A stretch of 64,000 nucleotides of DNA, taken from Candidatus Binatia bacterium (lineage in GTDB: Bacteria > Desulfobacterota > Binatia > HRBIN30). Positions within the stretch are counted from its first letter, which is position 1. Each line of letters starts with the position of its first letter. The position numbers and the translations under genes were made by a program. The stretch lies in the NCBI GenBank assembly GCA_937925685.1, contig CALAMI010000010.1, forward strand, positions 248,001 through 312,000, given 5' to 3'. The notes under the pieces are model-generated. The model had not been told where the DNA came from, made no database searches, and saw only the letters and a program-made list of their open reading frames with translations. Below, in pieces: positions 8,638 through 17,706 of the stretch.

Positions 8638-9393
8638 GTGGCTTGGTTAGAGGTGGCATTGGCTTGGACAATAGGCGCGTTCATCCTCGGCACGGCCGTT
8701 TGGAGTTTGGGGCGATTCGGTGAATCACAAAGCCTCGTGAGTCAGGCGGGCCAGTCCCCCCTTCTAGGCGCTCGAGTCCGCTCATGGTACCTCTCGTACA
8801 TCGATGTCGTCGTCGAGCTTTGCGCCTCCCTGCGCATGCAACCGATTCATCTGTCTTTCGGGCAGTTGGCTTTGAGCTTTGTCGTTGCCATTGCCATTGC
8901 CCAGGGGATGCTGTTTACAGGAGGCTGGCTTCTCCTGGTTACAGGCACCCTGGACATTATTGACGGACGATTGGCACGGCGGACGAACGGAGCCAGTTTG
9001 CGTGGTGCGTTTTTAGATTCGGTGATCGACCGGTATGCGGACAGCCTTGGTTACGTTGGTTTGGCAGTTTACTTTCGTGACTCTTGGGTGCTGTGGATTG
9101 CGTTGCTGGCCATGATCGGCAGCCTATTGGTCAGCTACGCTCGGGCACGCGCCGAGGGGTTGGGACAGACTTGCAAGGTTGGGTTGCTACAGCGCCCGGA
9201 GCGCTACGTGATTCTCGGCTTTGGCTGTATGTTCAGCGTCTTGCTCAGCCGTATGCTTGCCCCGGTAACGGCTGTTTCGCCAACCGCTTTGTTGGTGGTC
9301 GTCTTGGTGATTCTCGCGGTTCTGGTGAACTTCACCGCAATCCAGCGGGCCGTGCACGTGTGGAGAGTACTGGGAGGTGCTCGTGAGTTTTGA
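8638..9393 (+). CDS. CDP-alcohol phosphatidyltransferase family protein
   Basis: The protein carries the full CDP-alcohol phosphotransferase motif D106-x2-D109-G110-x2-A113-R114-x8-G123-x3-D127-x3-D131 in a multi-helix membrane protein of 251 residues. Such enzymes join an alcohol head group to a CDP-activated lipid with release of CMP at the inner membrane. The head group cannot be read from the sequence; phosphatidylglycerol-phosphate, cardiolipin or inositol-phosphate types are all possible. The GTG at 8638 follows GGAGGGAG. Its stop overlaps the next gene, and it begins a tightly packed run that continues to coaBC. Confidence 0.85.
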   Translation: MAWLEVALAWTIGAFILGTAVWSLGRFGESQSLVSQAGQSPLLGARVRSWYLSYIDVVVELCASLRMQPIHLSFGQLALSFVVAIAIAQGMLFTGGWLLLVTGTLDIIDGRLARRTNGASLRGAFLDSVIDRYADSLGYVGLAVYFRDSWVLWIALLAMIGSLLVSYARARAEGLGQTCKVGLLQRPERYVILGFGCMFSVLLSRMLAPVTAVSPTALLVVVLVILAVLVNFTAIQRAVHVWRVLGGAREF

Positions 9394-9631
9394 ACTGAAT
9401 GCCGAGGCGCGCCGCCGACTCCAGGTGTTAGGAACGTTTTTGTTCATGCTCGGCGGGGGCTTTGTCCTGGATCGGACCCTTGTTGGCGCGGGCTGGGTGC
9501 TCGTCGCGATTGGCGTCGCCTTGCTTGTGGCAGCCGTGTTGTGGTGGGGCCACGGTCACTCCCGGCTCGCGAAGAGTCGGGACCCGCATAGGAAGTGCCC
9601 GCCAGTCCCGCCCTCTTCGAATCCAGAATGA
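9383..9631 (+). CDS. Small two-helix membrane protein
   Basis: The 82-residue protein has two hydrophobic segments (about residues 16-34 and 38-55) and a basic, Pro-rich cytoplasmic-type tail. I place the start at the GTG at 9383, five bases after GGAGG (9373-9377); another GTG lies at 9377. It overlaps the end of the phosphatidyltransferase gene and its TGA overlaps the next ATG (ATGA), so it sits as a coupled link between two lipid-related membrane proteins. No family is recognised. A helper role for one of its neighbours is only an inference from the layout. Confidence 0.65.
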   Translation: MSFELNAEARRRLQVLGTFLFMLGGGFVLDRTLVGAGWVLVAIGVALLVAAVLWWGHGHSRLAKSRDPHRKCPPVPPSSNPE

Positions 9632-10632
9632 ACCGCCAGCTCCGGATTTTGCTTACTGTCCTCGTCTCGATCGCGCTGCTCGCTTTTGCTTTGCGTGGTG
9701 TCGAATGGAGTCGTGCCTACTCTACCACTTTACGGATCGAAGCTGGATGGCTGATCGCCGTGATGGTGGCCACTGTGTGGACCCTTTACATCCGTGCCCA
9801 GCGTTGGCGAGTGCTGCTTCGGCCCTTGGCTCAGGTCTCTCAAGCCCCGTTAGTGCACACCACCAATATCGGCTTTCTTGCCAACATGGTCCTACCGCTC
9901 CGCGCCGGGGAGATCGTACGCCCGGTTCTTTTAGCCCAAAGGGCGCGTTTGCCCCTTGGAGGTGTGCTCGCCACAATCGTGCTCGAGCGGGTCTTCGATT
10001 TATTGACCGTTATTTTTCTCTTCGGACTAGCGACAGTCCTAGTGCCTGTTTCGGAGCAAGTTCGCTCCTTGGGCTACGTTCTCATGGCCATGGGTCTGGG
10101 CCTGAGCGTCACAGTGGCCGTGACCCGTTGGCAAGAGAAGCGCGTGCTCCAGCTGTGGGAACGGGTCGCTGTGCGCCTGCCACGATTTGCCAGCGAACTG
10201 TTAGATCATTTCCTGCGCGGCTTTCTTAAGGCCTTGGAAGTGGTCGATCGGCCAAGGACGTTCCTCGAAATCGTAGTTTGGACCGGATATCTTTGGTGCG
10301 TGATTGCGGCCGTAAATACGTTGGGTTTGATCGCCTTCGCCTTTGCCGTACCGCTGCTCCGGTGCGGGTTGGTGGTAACAGCCATTGTCGCTCTGGCCGT
10401 GTCGGTGCCTTCTGCACCAGGGTACGTTGGTTCCTTCCAACTGGGCTGCAAGCTCGCTCTCGACCTGTTCCATGTGGACGCAAGCGAAGCCTTGGCCTTC
10501 TCTCTTGTGCTCCACGTGACCCAATTCGTTGCCATTTTGGCGGCCGGGCTTTACTCGTTGATGCGCGAGGGCGTGAGTCTGCGTCAGCTCGAGGAAGTGA
10601 GTAAGTCGGATGTCTCGGTTTCTGCAGGATAA
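9628..10632 (+). CDS. Flippase-like integral membrane protein (UPF0104 / LPG synthase TM domain family)
   Basis: This 334-residue protein has about eight membrane helices and the family's features: RAQRWRVLL near residue 48, NMVLPLRAGEIVRP near residue 82, ERVFD near residue 119, and the C-terminal SVPSAPGYVGSFQ. Members are homologous to the transmembrane flippase domain of lysyl-phosphatidylglycerol synthase. The ATG at 9628 overlaps the preceding stop by four bases. Its 3' end overlaps the start of coaBC by 23 bases. A role in lipid translocation is a family-based inference, in keeping with the phosphatidyltransferase two genes upstream. Confidence 0.8.
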   Translation: MNRQLRILLTVLVSIALLAFALRGVEWSRAYSTTLRIEAGWLIAVMVATVWTLYIRAQRWRVLLRPLAQVSQAPLVHTTNIGFLANMVLPLRAGEIVRPVLLAQRARLPLGGVLATIVLERVFDLLTVIFLFGLATVLVPVSEQVRSLGYVLMAMGLGLSVTVAVTRWQEKRVLQLWERVAVRLPRFASELLDHFLRGFLKALEVVDRPRTFLEIVVWTGYLWCVIAAVNTLGLIAFAFAVPLLRCGLVVTAIVALAVSVPSAPGYVGSFQLGCKLALDLFHVDASEALAFSLVLHVTQFVAILAAGLYSLMREGVSLRQLEEVSKSDVSVSAG

Positions 10633-11824
10633 AAACATCTTGCTCGGGCTGACCGGTGGCATTGCCTGTTATAAGAGCGCCGAGCTTGCTCGGTTGCTCG
10701 TGCGTGAAGGGGCCGAGGTATTCGTGCTGATGTCGCAGGCTGCGCAGCAGTTCATCACGCCCCTAACGATGCAATCCCTGACGGGCCACGCAGTGGCAAC
10801 GGACCTTTTTGCGTTGAGCCATGAACTCCAAATTGGCCACATTCGGTTAGCCGACATGGCTAACGCTTACGTCATCGCTCCGGCCACGGCCGACGTGCTT
10901 GCCAAACTGTCCTCTGGACAAGCGGATGATGTCGTCACAACCGTCGCCCTTGCCACCCGAGCTCCGTTACTCGTCGCGCCGTCGATGAATGTTAACATGT
11001 TTGAGCACCCGCTTGTGCAGCGAAACGTCGAACGCCTGAGGAGCGCTGGCTACCGCGTGATTCCTCCAGGCGAGGGTGAGCTGGCTTGCGGGTGGCACGG
11101 TAAGGGACGCCTTGCTGAACCGGCGGTGCTACTTGCGGAAGTGGAACGCGCCGTTACACCGCAGGATCTCGCCGGGGAGAAAGTCCTAGTCACAGCGGGG
11201 CCGACCCGAGAGTTCCTCGACCCCGTACGTTTTCTCACCAATCGTTCCAGCGGGAAGATGGGTTTTGCGCTTGCGGCGGCCGCGTGGCGACGAGGTGCCA
11301 ACGTAATTCTCGTTGCCGGACCAGTGACTCTGGCCACCCCGCACGGGGTGGAACGGCGCGATGTTGTCAGCGCAGAGGACATGTTCGAGGCGGTCAAACA
11401 GGAGTTTCCTCGGGCAACGATTTTACTCATGTGTGCTGCCGTTGCTGATTACCGACCAGCGGCGAGGCAAAACAGAAAGATCAAAAAGCAAAAAGCGGCG
11501 TGGTCGCTCGCTCTAGAGCCTACCGTCGACATTTTGGCTGCCGTTACACCGCATAAGGAACAGCAATTTGTGGTAGGTTTCGCCGCGGAGACCGAGCAGC
11601 TGGAGGCGTCAGCTCAGGGGAAGCTTCAGCAGAAAGGTCTTGACTTAGTGGTGGCCAACGACGTGAGCCAACCAGGGGCCGGGATGGAGGCCGATTTTAA
11701 CGCAGCTATTCTTCTCGACCGCTTTGGCGGTCACCTGGCGCTGCCGCTGATGAGCAAAATTGATTTAGCCGAAGCCATTCTCGACCGCGTAATCGAACTC
11801 CGCAAACGCGTGGCCGGAACTTGA
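10610..11824 (+). CDS. coaBC: Bifunctional phosphopantothenoylcysteine decarboxylase / phosphopantothenate-cysteine ligase
   Basis: The 404-residue fusion carries out two steps of coenzyme A synthesis in the cytoplasm. The N-terminal half is the FMN-dependent decarboxylase, with GLTGGIACYKS, the PSMNVNMF substrate motif and the active-site Cys in GELACGWHGKGRL. The C-terminal half is the ligase, with TAGPTREFLDPVRFLTNRSS, the SGKMG nucleotide-binding motif and the dimer-interface KIKK. The ATG lies inside the end of the flippase-like gene. Domain order and length are those of the usual Dfp/CoaBC protein. Confidence 0.95.
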   Translation: MSRFLQDKNILLGLTGGIACYKSAELARLLVREGAEVFVLMSQAAQQFITPLTMQSLTGHAVATDLFALSHELQIGHIRLADMANAYVIAPATADVLAKLSSGQADDVVTTVALATRAPLLVAPSMNVNMFEHPLVQRNVERLRSAGYRVIPPGEGELACGWHGKGRLAEPAVLLAEVERAVTPQDLAGEKVLVTAGPTREFLDPVRFLTNRSSGKMGFALAAAAWRRGANVILVAGPVTLATPHGVERRDVVSAEDMFEAVKQEFPRATILLMCAAVADYRPAARQNRKIKKQKAAWSLALEPTVDILAAVTPHKEQQFVVGFAAETEQLEASAQGKLQQKGLDLVVANDVSQPGAGMEADFNAAILLDRFGGHLALPLMSKIDLAEAILDRVIELRKRVAGT

Positions 11825-11830
11825 GCAGCC

Positions 11831-12364
11831 GTGGCACTTCCCCGCGCTCCTGAATTGGTCAAACCGATTTGTGGCGTCCTGGTTGCCGACCCTGAGCTCC
11901 TTTGCAGGGTGGAAGTCGCCCTCGCAGAGTTGTTTCACCTTATCGAGGACCGCTCTTGCCTCGAGCGTTGGAACTGGTCGGATTATTATGCGCCGGAAAT
12001 GGGTACGACTCTCTGGCGGTGCTGGCTGAGTTTTGCCGAACTAGCTCCTCCCGACAATCTCATTCACTGGAAGCTTGCTACCAATGAGATCGAGCGCACG
12101 CTAGCAGTCGACCGTCGACGGCGGGTCAATCTAGACCCGGGCTACGTTACCGCGGTGAAACTCGTCTTGGCGAGCACCAAGGACGCTCCTCATCGAATTT
12201 ACCTGGGCAAGGGGATCTACGGTGAAGTTACCTTGGTATACCAACGGGGCGAGTTTCGTCCTCTCCCGTACACATATGCCGACTATGCCCAGGCCACCAC
12301 TCGTGGCTTTTTCCAGCAAGTGCGCTGCCGATACTTGCAACAACGGCGCGAGCAGAAAGCCTAG
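11831..12364 (+). CDS. DUF4416 family protein
   Basis: This 177-residue protein matches DUF4416: a YYAPEMG motif near residue 55, a central NEIER, the strongly conserved RRVNLDPGYV followed by KLVLASTKDAPHRIYL, and GIYGEVTLVY with a final YTYADY. The family is common in deltaproteobacteria and Nitrospirae-type genomes and has no assigned function; invariant Asp, His, Arg and Glu residues suggest an enzyme. The GTG start at 11831 is six bases after the coaBC stop, so it probably belongs to the same operon. It ends tail-to-tail, with a four-base overlap, against the phospholipase-like gene. Confidence 0.8.
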   Translation: MALPRAPELVKPICGVLVADPELLCRVEVALAELFHLIEDRSCLERWNWSDYYAPEMGTTLWRCWLSFAELAPPDNLIHWKLATNEIERTLAVDRRRRVNLDPGYVTAVKLVLASTKDAPHRIYLGKGIYGEVTLVYQRGEFRPLPYTYADYAQATTRGFFQQVRCRYLQQRREQKA

Positions 12365-13299
12365 CTGCCCTGCACAGGCAGCCGCTCCAACCCGGTCCGG
12401 GTCCAACCGTTGTTTGCAAGCAGTCGGTCAATCTCCTGCAGTTCGCCCCGCTCCTCCAACTTTTTCAGAACCCGTGCAATCTTCGGGGACAAGCCACCGT
12501 TGCGATGCAATCTTCGAAGCATTCGGCGGATGTCGTTGGCGGCATTGAGAGCAAGCAACCCGGTGGGGTCAGCACTTTGGTTGGCAGCATTGGTGCCGTT
12601 TTCCAGCATGTCCGCAATGGCTACCCAGGCCGCGCGGTTGTAACGTTCCGCAAGCTCGTGGGGCAGTCGATAGCGGGAACGTGCTGTCAAGCGCCGCAAA
12701 ATGCTGTGCCACTGATCCAAGTCATGCACTGCGATAAAGGAGTTAAAAATGCGCTTGTCGGTTTCAAATGAAAATAAAGTGCGGCTCACCACCGTTTGGA
12801 CAAGCTCGTCGCACTCAGGGAACTGACGCGTGCGCAGCTCGTGCACTAGTGAGCGTACTTCTTGAGACTGCAAAGTGTCAAACCGTGCCTCCCAGTACAC
12901 GTGTCCCATTGTGCGCGACCGATAGCTTATTACTAATTGCACGGGAACGAAGTGATTGTGGGAGAACACATCACCCGCAAGGTGAGTCAGGTAGCCGTAA
13001 GCAAAGGCACGTTGCCCGTCATTTTGGGCATGTGCCAACACGCTCCAGCCTACTCGCCAAGAGTGACAATGCGCTTGCTCGCTGCGCGTGTACTTCTTGG
13101 CTTGGGTTATGTCTGCACCAATGCATCCGTAGAGAAATTCCCATCGGTGTTTCCGCAGCAGCCGTTGCAGGCCAGTAGAGAGGATGGTAACTTCTGCCAG
13201 CACGGTTGCTCCGTGCGTCAGGTGCGTCATCGGGCCCCAGGCCCACGACGCGCTGGGGAGTAATACCACGAGGAAAACTGCCAAAAGGGCCACTTGCAT
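12361..13299 (-). CDS. Secreted zinc-dependent phospholipase C-like protein
   Basis: The N-terminus is a clear signal peptide (residues 1-20, ending ASWA), so the mature protein starts with WGPMTH. In bacterial phospholipase C and S1/P1 nucleases the mature N-terminal Trp and a nearby His bind the trinuclear zinc site. Further candidate ligands appear in YGYLTHLAGDVFSHNH, where His and Asp follow the family spacing. It is about 312 residues and probably periplasmic. The second half, after residue 200, is basic and less familiar. Activity on phospholipids is a family inference. Its start overlaps that of the divergent uracil-DNA glycosylase. Confidence 0.75.
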   Translation of the reverse strand: MQVALLAVFLVVLLPSASWAWGPMTHLTHGATVLAEVTILSTGLQRLLRKHRWEFLYGCIGADITQAKKYTRSEQAHCHSWRVGWSVLAHAQNDGQRAFAYGYLTHLAGDVFSHNHFVPVQLVISYRSRTMGHVYWEARFDTLQSQEVRSLVHELRTRQFPECDELVQTVVSRTLFSFETDKRIFNSFIAVHDLDQWHSILRRLTARSRYRLPHELAERYNRAAWVAIADMLENGTNAANQSADPTGLLALNAANDIRRMLRRLHRNGGLSPKIARVLKKLEERGELQEIDRLLANNGWTRTGLERLPVQGS

Positions 13300-14110
13300 G
13301 CCGCACGATGGTAACTTCGCCGCCGATCGGCCACAACCTGCGGTGGGGCGGCTGGCAAAGCAGCTGCGAGAGCATGTACGGTACTGGCAGGAACTGGGCG
13401 AGCGAGAACTGTTGCTGGTAAGGGCAGCTGCAGCACAAGTTCAGCGACTCCACCCCCCCCTTTCTCTCCCGCAGTCGTCCCAGGAACCGTCGGCCCAACC
13501 TTTGTTCATCCTCCAGGCTCAAACCCTATTCTCCGAACCGGAGCTCCGCCATGCATGCACCCTATCTGCAGTACGCCAAGTTCTAGGAGATTGCCGAAGG
13601 TGTAAGTTGTGCGACTCTCGCACGCAGGTAGTCTTCGGGGTCGGCAACCCGAAGGCGGACCTCATGTTCGTCGGCGAGGGACCAGGACGAGACGAGGACC
13701 TTCAGGGCGAGCCGTTCGTTGGTCGGGCAGGCCAGCTTCTCACCGAAATCATCACCAAAGGAATGAAAATGAAACGGGAGGACGTTTACATTGCCAACGT
13801 GGTCAAATGTCGCCCTCCGGAAAATCGCAATCCCGAACCAGACGAAATCGCACAATGCTTGCCGTTTTTGGAACGGCAAATCGATCTCGTGGCGCCGAAA
13901 GTTATTGTCGCTTTAGGTAAAGTTGCAGCGCAAGCACTGCTGAGAACCAATAGCCCCATTTCCCGCTTGCGCGGCCAATGGCACTGCTATCGAGGTATCC
14001 CGCTGATGCCGACCTTGCACCCCGCGTATCTCCTGCGGAACCCTGCGGCCAAGAGGTTGGTTTGGGAAGACATCAAGCAAGTGATCCGCAAATTGGAGTC
14101 TACCACGTGA
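13298..14110 (+). CDS. Family 4 uracil-DNA glycosylase with [4Fe-4S] cluster
   Basis: The enzyme removes uracil from DNA. Four Cys residues in the family-4 pattern (C99, C102, C171, C187) would hold the [4Fe-4S] cluster. Motif A is GEGPGRDED near residue 127 and the catalytic-pocket motif HPAYLL starts at H241. I chose the ATG at 13298, giving 270 residues; the frame is open upstream to 13184 but that would run far into the divergent gene. The first 95 residues are a less conserved extension containing an eight-C tract at 13454-13461. The stop overlaps the nfeD GTG by four bases. Confidence 0.9.
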   Translation: MPHDGNFAADRPQPAVGRLAKQLREHVRYWQELGERELLLVRAAAAQVQRLHPPLSLPQSSQEPSAQPLFILQAQTLFSEPELRHACTLSAVRQVLGDCRRCKLCDSRTQVVFGVGNPKADLMFVGEGPGRDEDLQGEPFVGRAGQLLTEIITKGMKMKREDVYIANVVKCRPPENRNPEPDEIAQCLPFLERQIDLVAPKVIVALGKVAAQALLRTNSPISRLRGQWHCYRGIPLMPTLHPAYLLRNPAAKRLVWEDIKQVIRKLESTT

Positions 14111-15495
14111 AATCTTGCCGCCGGTACTTGGGCCCGCACCTCTCGCGGTGGTCGTGCGTTGCGCTGCTGTGGGCCTCCGCCATCGGATGGGACGCACGGG
14201 CGGCTGTTTCTCCCCGTCCCTCTCCTCTGTCAACGCAACCCGTGCTCGCTCAGGAGCAACGTCAAACACTCCCGGCCGTGGTTCACGTCATTCGGGTCGA
14301 TGGCGGAATCAACCCGGCAGTAGCCGATTTCATTCGGGAATCGATCCAATCAGCCCACCAGGCAGGGGCGGCTGCCCTACTGATCGAACTCGATACACCT
14401 GGTGGTCTGCTGGAATCAACGAAGGACATCGTGAAAGATCTGTTAGGTGCTCCGTTGCCCACGATTGTCTACGTGTCACCTAGCGGGGCAGGCGCCATTT
14501 CTGCGGGAGTGTTCGTGACCATGGCCGCCAACATCGCCGCTATGGCACCCGGCACCAACATCGGGGCGGCGCACCCTGTGGGTGGCGGCGGGGAAGACAT
14601 TCAGGGGGACATGCGCAAGAAGGTGGAAAATTTCGTCGTTTCGCTGAGCAAATCGATCGCGCAAGAGCGAGGCCGAAACGTGGAATGGGCAGAGAAAGCT
14701 GTACGCGAGAGCGTTTCGATCACCGAGCAGGAAGCCCTGTCTTTAAAAGTCATCGACATCGTTGCCATGAACCGCGACGACTTGATCCGGCAAATTCACG
14801 GGCGCGAGGTCCGTGTGCAGCAGCATCCCCTCCGGCTTGACTTACCCCAGGTGACATTTGTCGAGCGGGAGATGCGCCTAAAGCAAAAGATCCTCAACGT
14901 GCTGGCAAACCCTAACGTGGCCTACCTTCTGATGATGGCTGGCATTCTGGGACTTTATGTGGAGTTCACGCACCCGGGGTTGTTTTTCCCCGGTGTGGCT
15001 GGTGCCATCTGCTTGCTCTTGGGTTTCGCTGCGTTGCAAGTACTGCCCATTAATTACAGCGGTCTCGCGCTCATCATCTTGGGGATGGCTTTGCTCGTGG
15101 CCGAGTTGTTTTTGCCCAGCTTTGGTACCCTCGGAATCGGGGGAATCGTTGCCTTCGTGCTTGGATCCCTCCTTCTGTTTGACACCGCGGAATCCGATCT
15201 GACGTTGGATCCCTCGATCGTTTACGCTGCCGCTGCCACGCTGGCGGCGTTTACCTTTGTGGTCGGGTTCTTAGTGATGCGCACACAGCGACGGCGGGCG
15301 GCTTTGGGACGAGAAGGATTAATCGGAGAAATCGGAGAAGTCCGCGAGGCGATCGAGCCTGGCACAGTGGGGCGCGTCTTTGTTCACGGCGAGTACTGGA
15401 ACGCCATTGCTGATGAGGCCTTGCCTCCAGGCACAACGGTGGAGGTGGTGGACGTTCAAGGGCTACGTTTGCGTGTTCGCCGTACAAAGGGGTAA
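14107..15495 (+). CDS. nfeD: NfeD-family membrane-bound ClpP-class serine protease
   Basis: The 462-residue protein has a signal/anchor segment, a ClpP-class protease domain with the catalytic Ser region [11 protein letters not shown] and the substrate-loop [10 protein letters not shown], then several membrane helices (about residues 285-400) and a C-terminal OB-fold-like NfeD domain ([20 protein letters not shown]). Long NfeD proteins cleave membrane-associated substrates and are typically paired with a slipin, which follows directly here. The GTG at 14107 overlaps the upstream stop (GTGA). Coupling to the uracil-DNA glycosylase is positional and does not imply shared function. Confidence 0.9.
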   Translation: MKSCRRYLGPHLSRWSCVALLWASAIGWDARAAVSPRPSPLSTQPVLAQEQRQTLPAVVHVIRVDGGINPAVADFIRESIQSAHQAGAAALLIELDTPGGLLESTKDIVKDLLGAPLPTIVYVSPSGAGAISAGVFVTMAANIAAMAPGTNIGAAHPVGGGGEDIQGDMRKKVENFVVSLSKSIAQERGRNVEWAEKAVRESVSITEQEALSLKVIDIVAMNRDDLIRQIHGREVRVQQHPLRLDLPQVTFVEREMRLKQKILNVLANPNVAYLLMMAGILGLYVEFTHPGLFFPGVAGAICLLLGFAALQVLPINYSGLALIILGMALLVAELFLPSFGTLGIGGIVAFVLGSLLLFDTAESDLTLDPSIVYAAAATLAAFTFVVGFLVMRTQRRRAALGREGLIGEIGEVREAIEPGTVGRVFVHGEYWNAIADEALPPGTTVEVVDVQGLRLRVRRTKG

Positions 15496-15517
15496 ACTGT
15501 CACGATATGGAGGCTAT

Positions 15518-16297
15518 ATGTTTGGATCGTTGTTGACCATTGTTCTTATCGGCGCCGTGCTCCTGGTCAGCGGCATCAAGGTTCTCAAGGAGTTCGAGCG
15601 CGGAGTGATCTTTCGCCTGGGGCGGCTGGTCGGGTCGCGGGGGCCTGGGATCATTTATGTGATCCCCGTCATCGAACGAATGCTCCGGGTGGACCTTCGC
15701 ACGGTCACCATGGACGTTCCACCGCAGGACGTCATCACTCGAGACAACGTCTCGGTCAAAGTGAGCGCCGTGTTATACTTCCGCGTGATCGATCCGAGCC
15801 GTGCGGTGGTCGAGGTTGTGGACTACCTGTTTGCGACTTCCCAGCTTGCGCAGACGACGTTACGCAGCGTCTGTGGGCAAGCTGAACTCGACGAGTTGCT
15901 CGCCGAGCGGGAAAAGATCAATGCCAAGTTACAGGGCATTCTGGATGCACAGACCGATCCGTGGGGAATCAAGGTCATCACCGTGGAGGTTAAGCACATC
16001 GATCTCCCTCAAGAGATGCAACGAGCCATGGCGCGGCAAGCTGAAGCTGAGCGCGAACGGCGCGCGAAGGTCATCAATGCCGAGGGCGAATACCAAGCCG
16101 CACAACGACTGGCGGAGGCATCGCAGATGATCGCGGCTCACCCGGTTGCCCTTCAACTGCGGTATCTTCAAACGCTGACAGAGATGGCTGCGGAGAACAA
16201 TTCCACAACGATCTTTCCACTGCCGGTGGAGCTTCTGAGCCCGTTTCTCAGACCACAGGCGCAGCCCGGAAAAGATGAGCCCCCTCAGCCAACATGA
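15518..16297 (+). CDS. Slipin (SPFH/stomatin family)
   Basis: This 259-residue stomatin homologue has an N-terminal membrane hairpin segment (about residues 2-20), the SPFH domain beginning [14 protein letters not shown], and a C-terminal Ala/Glu-rich coiled coil ([18 protein letters not shown]). The ATG at 15518 follows GGAGG by five bases. It lies 22 bases after nfeD, the conserved slipin-NfeD pairing in which the slipin scaffolds a membrane microdomain and the protease acts on it. A role in membrane quality control is inferred from the family. Confidence 0.93.
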   Translation: MFGSLLTIVLIGAVLLVSGIKVLKEFERGVIFRLGRLVGSRGPGIIYVIPVIERMLRVDLRTVTMDVPPQDVITRDNVSVKVSAVLYFRVIDPSRAVVEVVDYLFATSQLAQTTLRSVCGQAELDELLAEREKINAKLQGILDAQTDPWGIKVITVEVKHIDLPQEMQRAMARQAEAERERRAKVINAEGEYQAAQRLAEASQMIAAHPVALQLRYLQTLTEMAAENNSTTIFPLPVELLSPFLRPQAQPGKDEPPQPT

Positions 16298-16330
16298 CGA
16301 AAGGTCGATCTATAGCATAGCTGCTCTGCA

Positions 16331-16771
16331 GTGGCCGTAGTGGTCCCCATGAACCCAATTTTCCCGGTGACGCCACAGAAGGCGGAAGCGTTACGCCAGC
16401 GCATGGCGCGCCTCGGCATCAATGAGCATGATCTAGAAGAGTCCTTTGTTCGCGCCCGGGGCAAGGGTGGACAACACGTCAATAAGGCCTCCACGGCTGT
16501 GCAGCTGCTCCACCGGCCGAGTGGACTCCGTGTGCGCTGCGAGCAGGAGCGTTCCCAGGGACTCAACCGTTACCGAGCACGACAGTTGTTGTGTGACCAG
16601 CTCGAACGCCAAATTCGAGGTACGGCCAGTGTCGTAGGACAACGCCTAGCCAAGATTCGCAAGCAAAAGCGCAAGCGCTCGCATCGGGCACGAGCGAAGG
16701 CCGTAGCCGAAAAACGCGCACGGGCCGACAAAGCGTTGCGTGCGCCAGCAAAGCTAACTGGAGACGACTGA
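16331..16771 (+). CDS. Release-factor-like GGQ protein (RF-1 domain, ribosome rescue type)
   Basis: The 146-residue protein contains only the peptidyl-tRNA hydrolysis domain of class I release factors, with RARGKGGQHVNK carrying the catalytic GGQ near residue 50, and a strongly basic C-terminal tail (KIRKQKRKRS...). It lacks codon-recognition domains, as in ArfB/YaeJ and MTRFR-like proteins that free stalled ribosomes. No clear ribosome binding site marks the start; the GTG at 16331 and the ATG at 16349 are both possible. It follows the slipin gene by 33 bases. Ribosome rescue is a family-based inference. Confidence 0.8.
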   Translation: MAVVVPMNPIFPVTPQKAEALRQRMARLGINEHDLEESFVRARGKGGQHVNKASTAVQLLHRPSGLRVRCEQERSQGLNRYRARQLLCDQLERQIRGTASVVGQRLAKIRKQKRKRSHRARAKAVAEKRARADKALRAPAKLTGDD

Positions 16772-16980
16772 AGGCTCATTGCGTGGGTGACGTCAGTCCG
16801 TACCCCCATCGAAGGGTTACACCGCAAGGGCAATCCAGATCGGGGTGGTATCAACGCGTTGGAGCGTTTTGTCGGAGCTGACGGCGAAGGCTTGAGGTGC
16901 TAACAGTGGCCCTACCCCGGCAACCACGACGTCGCTATACGGGCTTTTCTCAACTCCGTCACCCTGAGGATTTGCAACCA

Positions 16981-17706
16981 ATGCCGAGGCAGTCTCACGA
17001 ACGTATGATATTACCTACGCTTCTCTTGTTTGCGGGGGTGGTGTTTTCCATCGCTAACGTCTTGGTGCTGTTGATTACCGTCAAGGGCTCGATCACCGTG
17101 CCGCTAGCGGTCGAGCTTTACCGGGTTTGTGCACCATGCGTCGTGTACTTCGTGGCGGCCCCGCTGATTGTGGCGGTGCTAAACGTTCTTCTCCTGCGAA
17201 GAGCACTAGCGGGTGATGGCCCGACCCCGAAAACCGACACCGCGCACGAGGAGCGACCGCAAAGCGGCCAGCTGGCTGCTACTAGCACTTCAGTAGACGA
17301 TAGTGACGGAGCGGCGCTGCAACTTTTGGCACTCCTTCAGCGGGAGGGACGCTTCTTGGATTTTCTCGCCGAAGACTTGAATGCTTATTCGGATGCGCAA
17401 ATCGGCGCTGCTGCGCGTGGCATTCACGCGGGCTGCCGTAGGGCCTTGGAGGGACGCCTGGACCTCGAGCGGATTCTACCGGGAGAGGAAGGACAAGAAG
17501 TTTCCGTGCCGGCTTCCTTTGACCCGGAGGAGATCCGGCTCGTCGGAGATGTGCGGGGCCCGGCACCCTACCGGGGAACTCTTCAGCATCCGGGCTGGCG
17601 TGTGCGCCGCCTCGAGTTGCCAAAAACCGCAGTTGGGGTTAGGCAGCAGATTTTAGCGCCAGCAGAGGTAGAAATTCCTGAGCTATCCCCGACGAGCCGT
17701 GAGTAA
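16981..17706 (+). CDS. DUF2760 membrane protein of the Hsp70 pair operon
   Basis: The protein has two N-terminal membrane segments (about residues 11-30 and 45-68) followed by a soluble domain with the DUF2760 features LLALLQREGRFLDFLAEDL, YSDAQIGAAARGIHAGCRRAL and a C-terminal GWRVRRLELP. I take the ATG at 16981, ten bases after TGAGGA; a GTG at 16897 and an ATG at 17005 are alternatives. Its stop overlaps the start of the first Hsp70 gene by eight bases. DUF2760 genes recur beside this kind of Hsp70 pair in other bacteria, but the role is not known. Confidence 0.8.
   Translation: MPRQSHERMILPTLLLFAGVVFSIANVLVLLITVKGSITVPLAVELYRVCAPCVVYFVAAPLIVAVLNVLLLRRALAGDGPTPKTDTAHEERPQSGQLAATSTSVDDSDGAALQLLALLQREGRFLDFLAEDLNAYSDAQIGAAARGIHAGCRRALEGRLDLERILPGEEGQEVSVPASFDPEEIRLVGDVRGPAPYRGTLQHPGWRVRRLELPKTAVGVRQQILAPAEVEIPELSPTSRE

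Noticed and set aside
16842-16858. T-box-like string GGGTGGTA...CGCG
   Set aside because: It resembles the T-box antiterminator core, but bases differ at the conserved ACCGCG, no specifier stem or terminator is seen and the next gene is DUF2760 rather than a synthetase or amino-acid gene.
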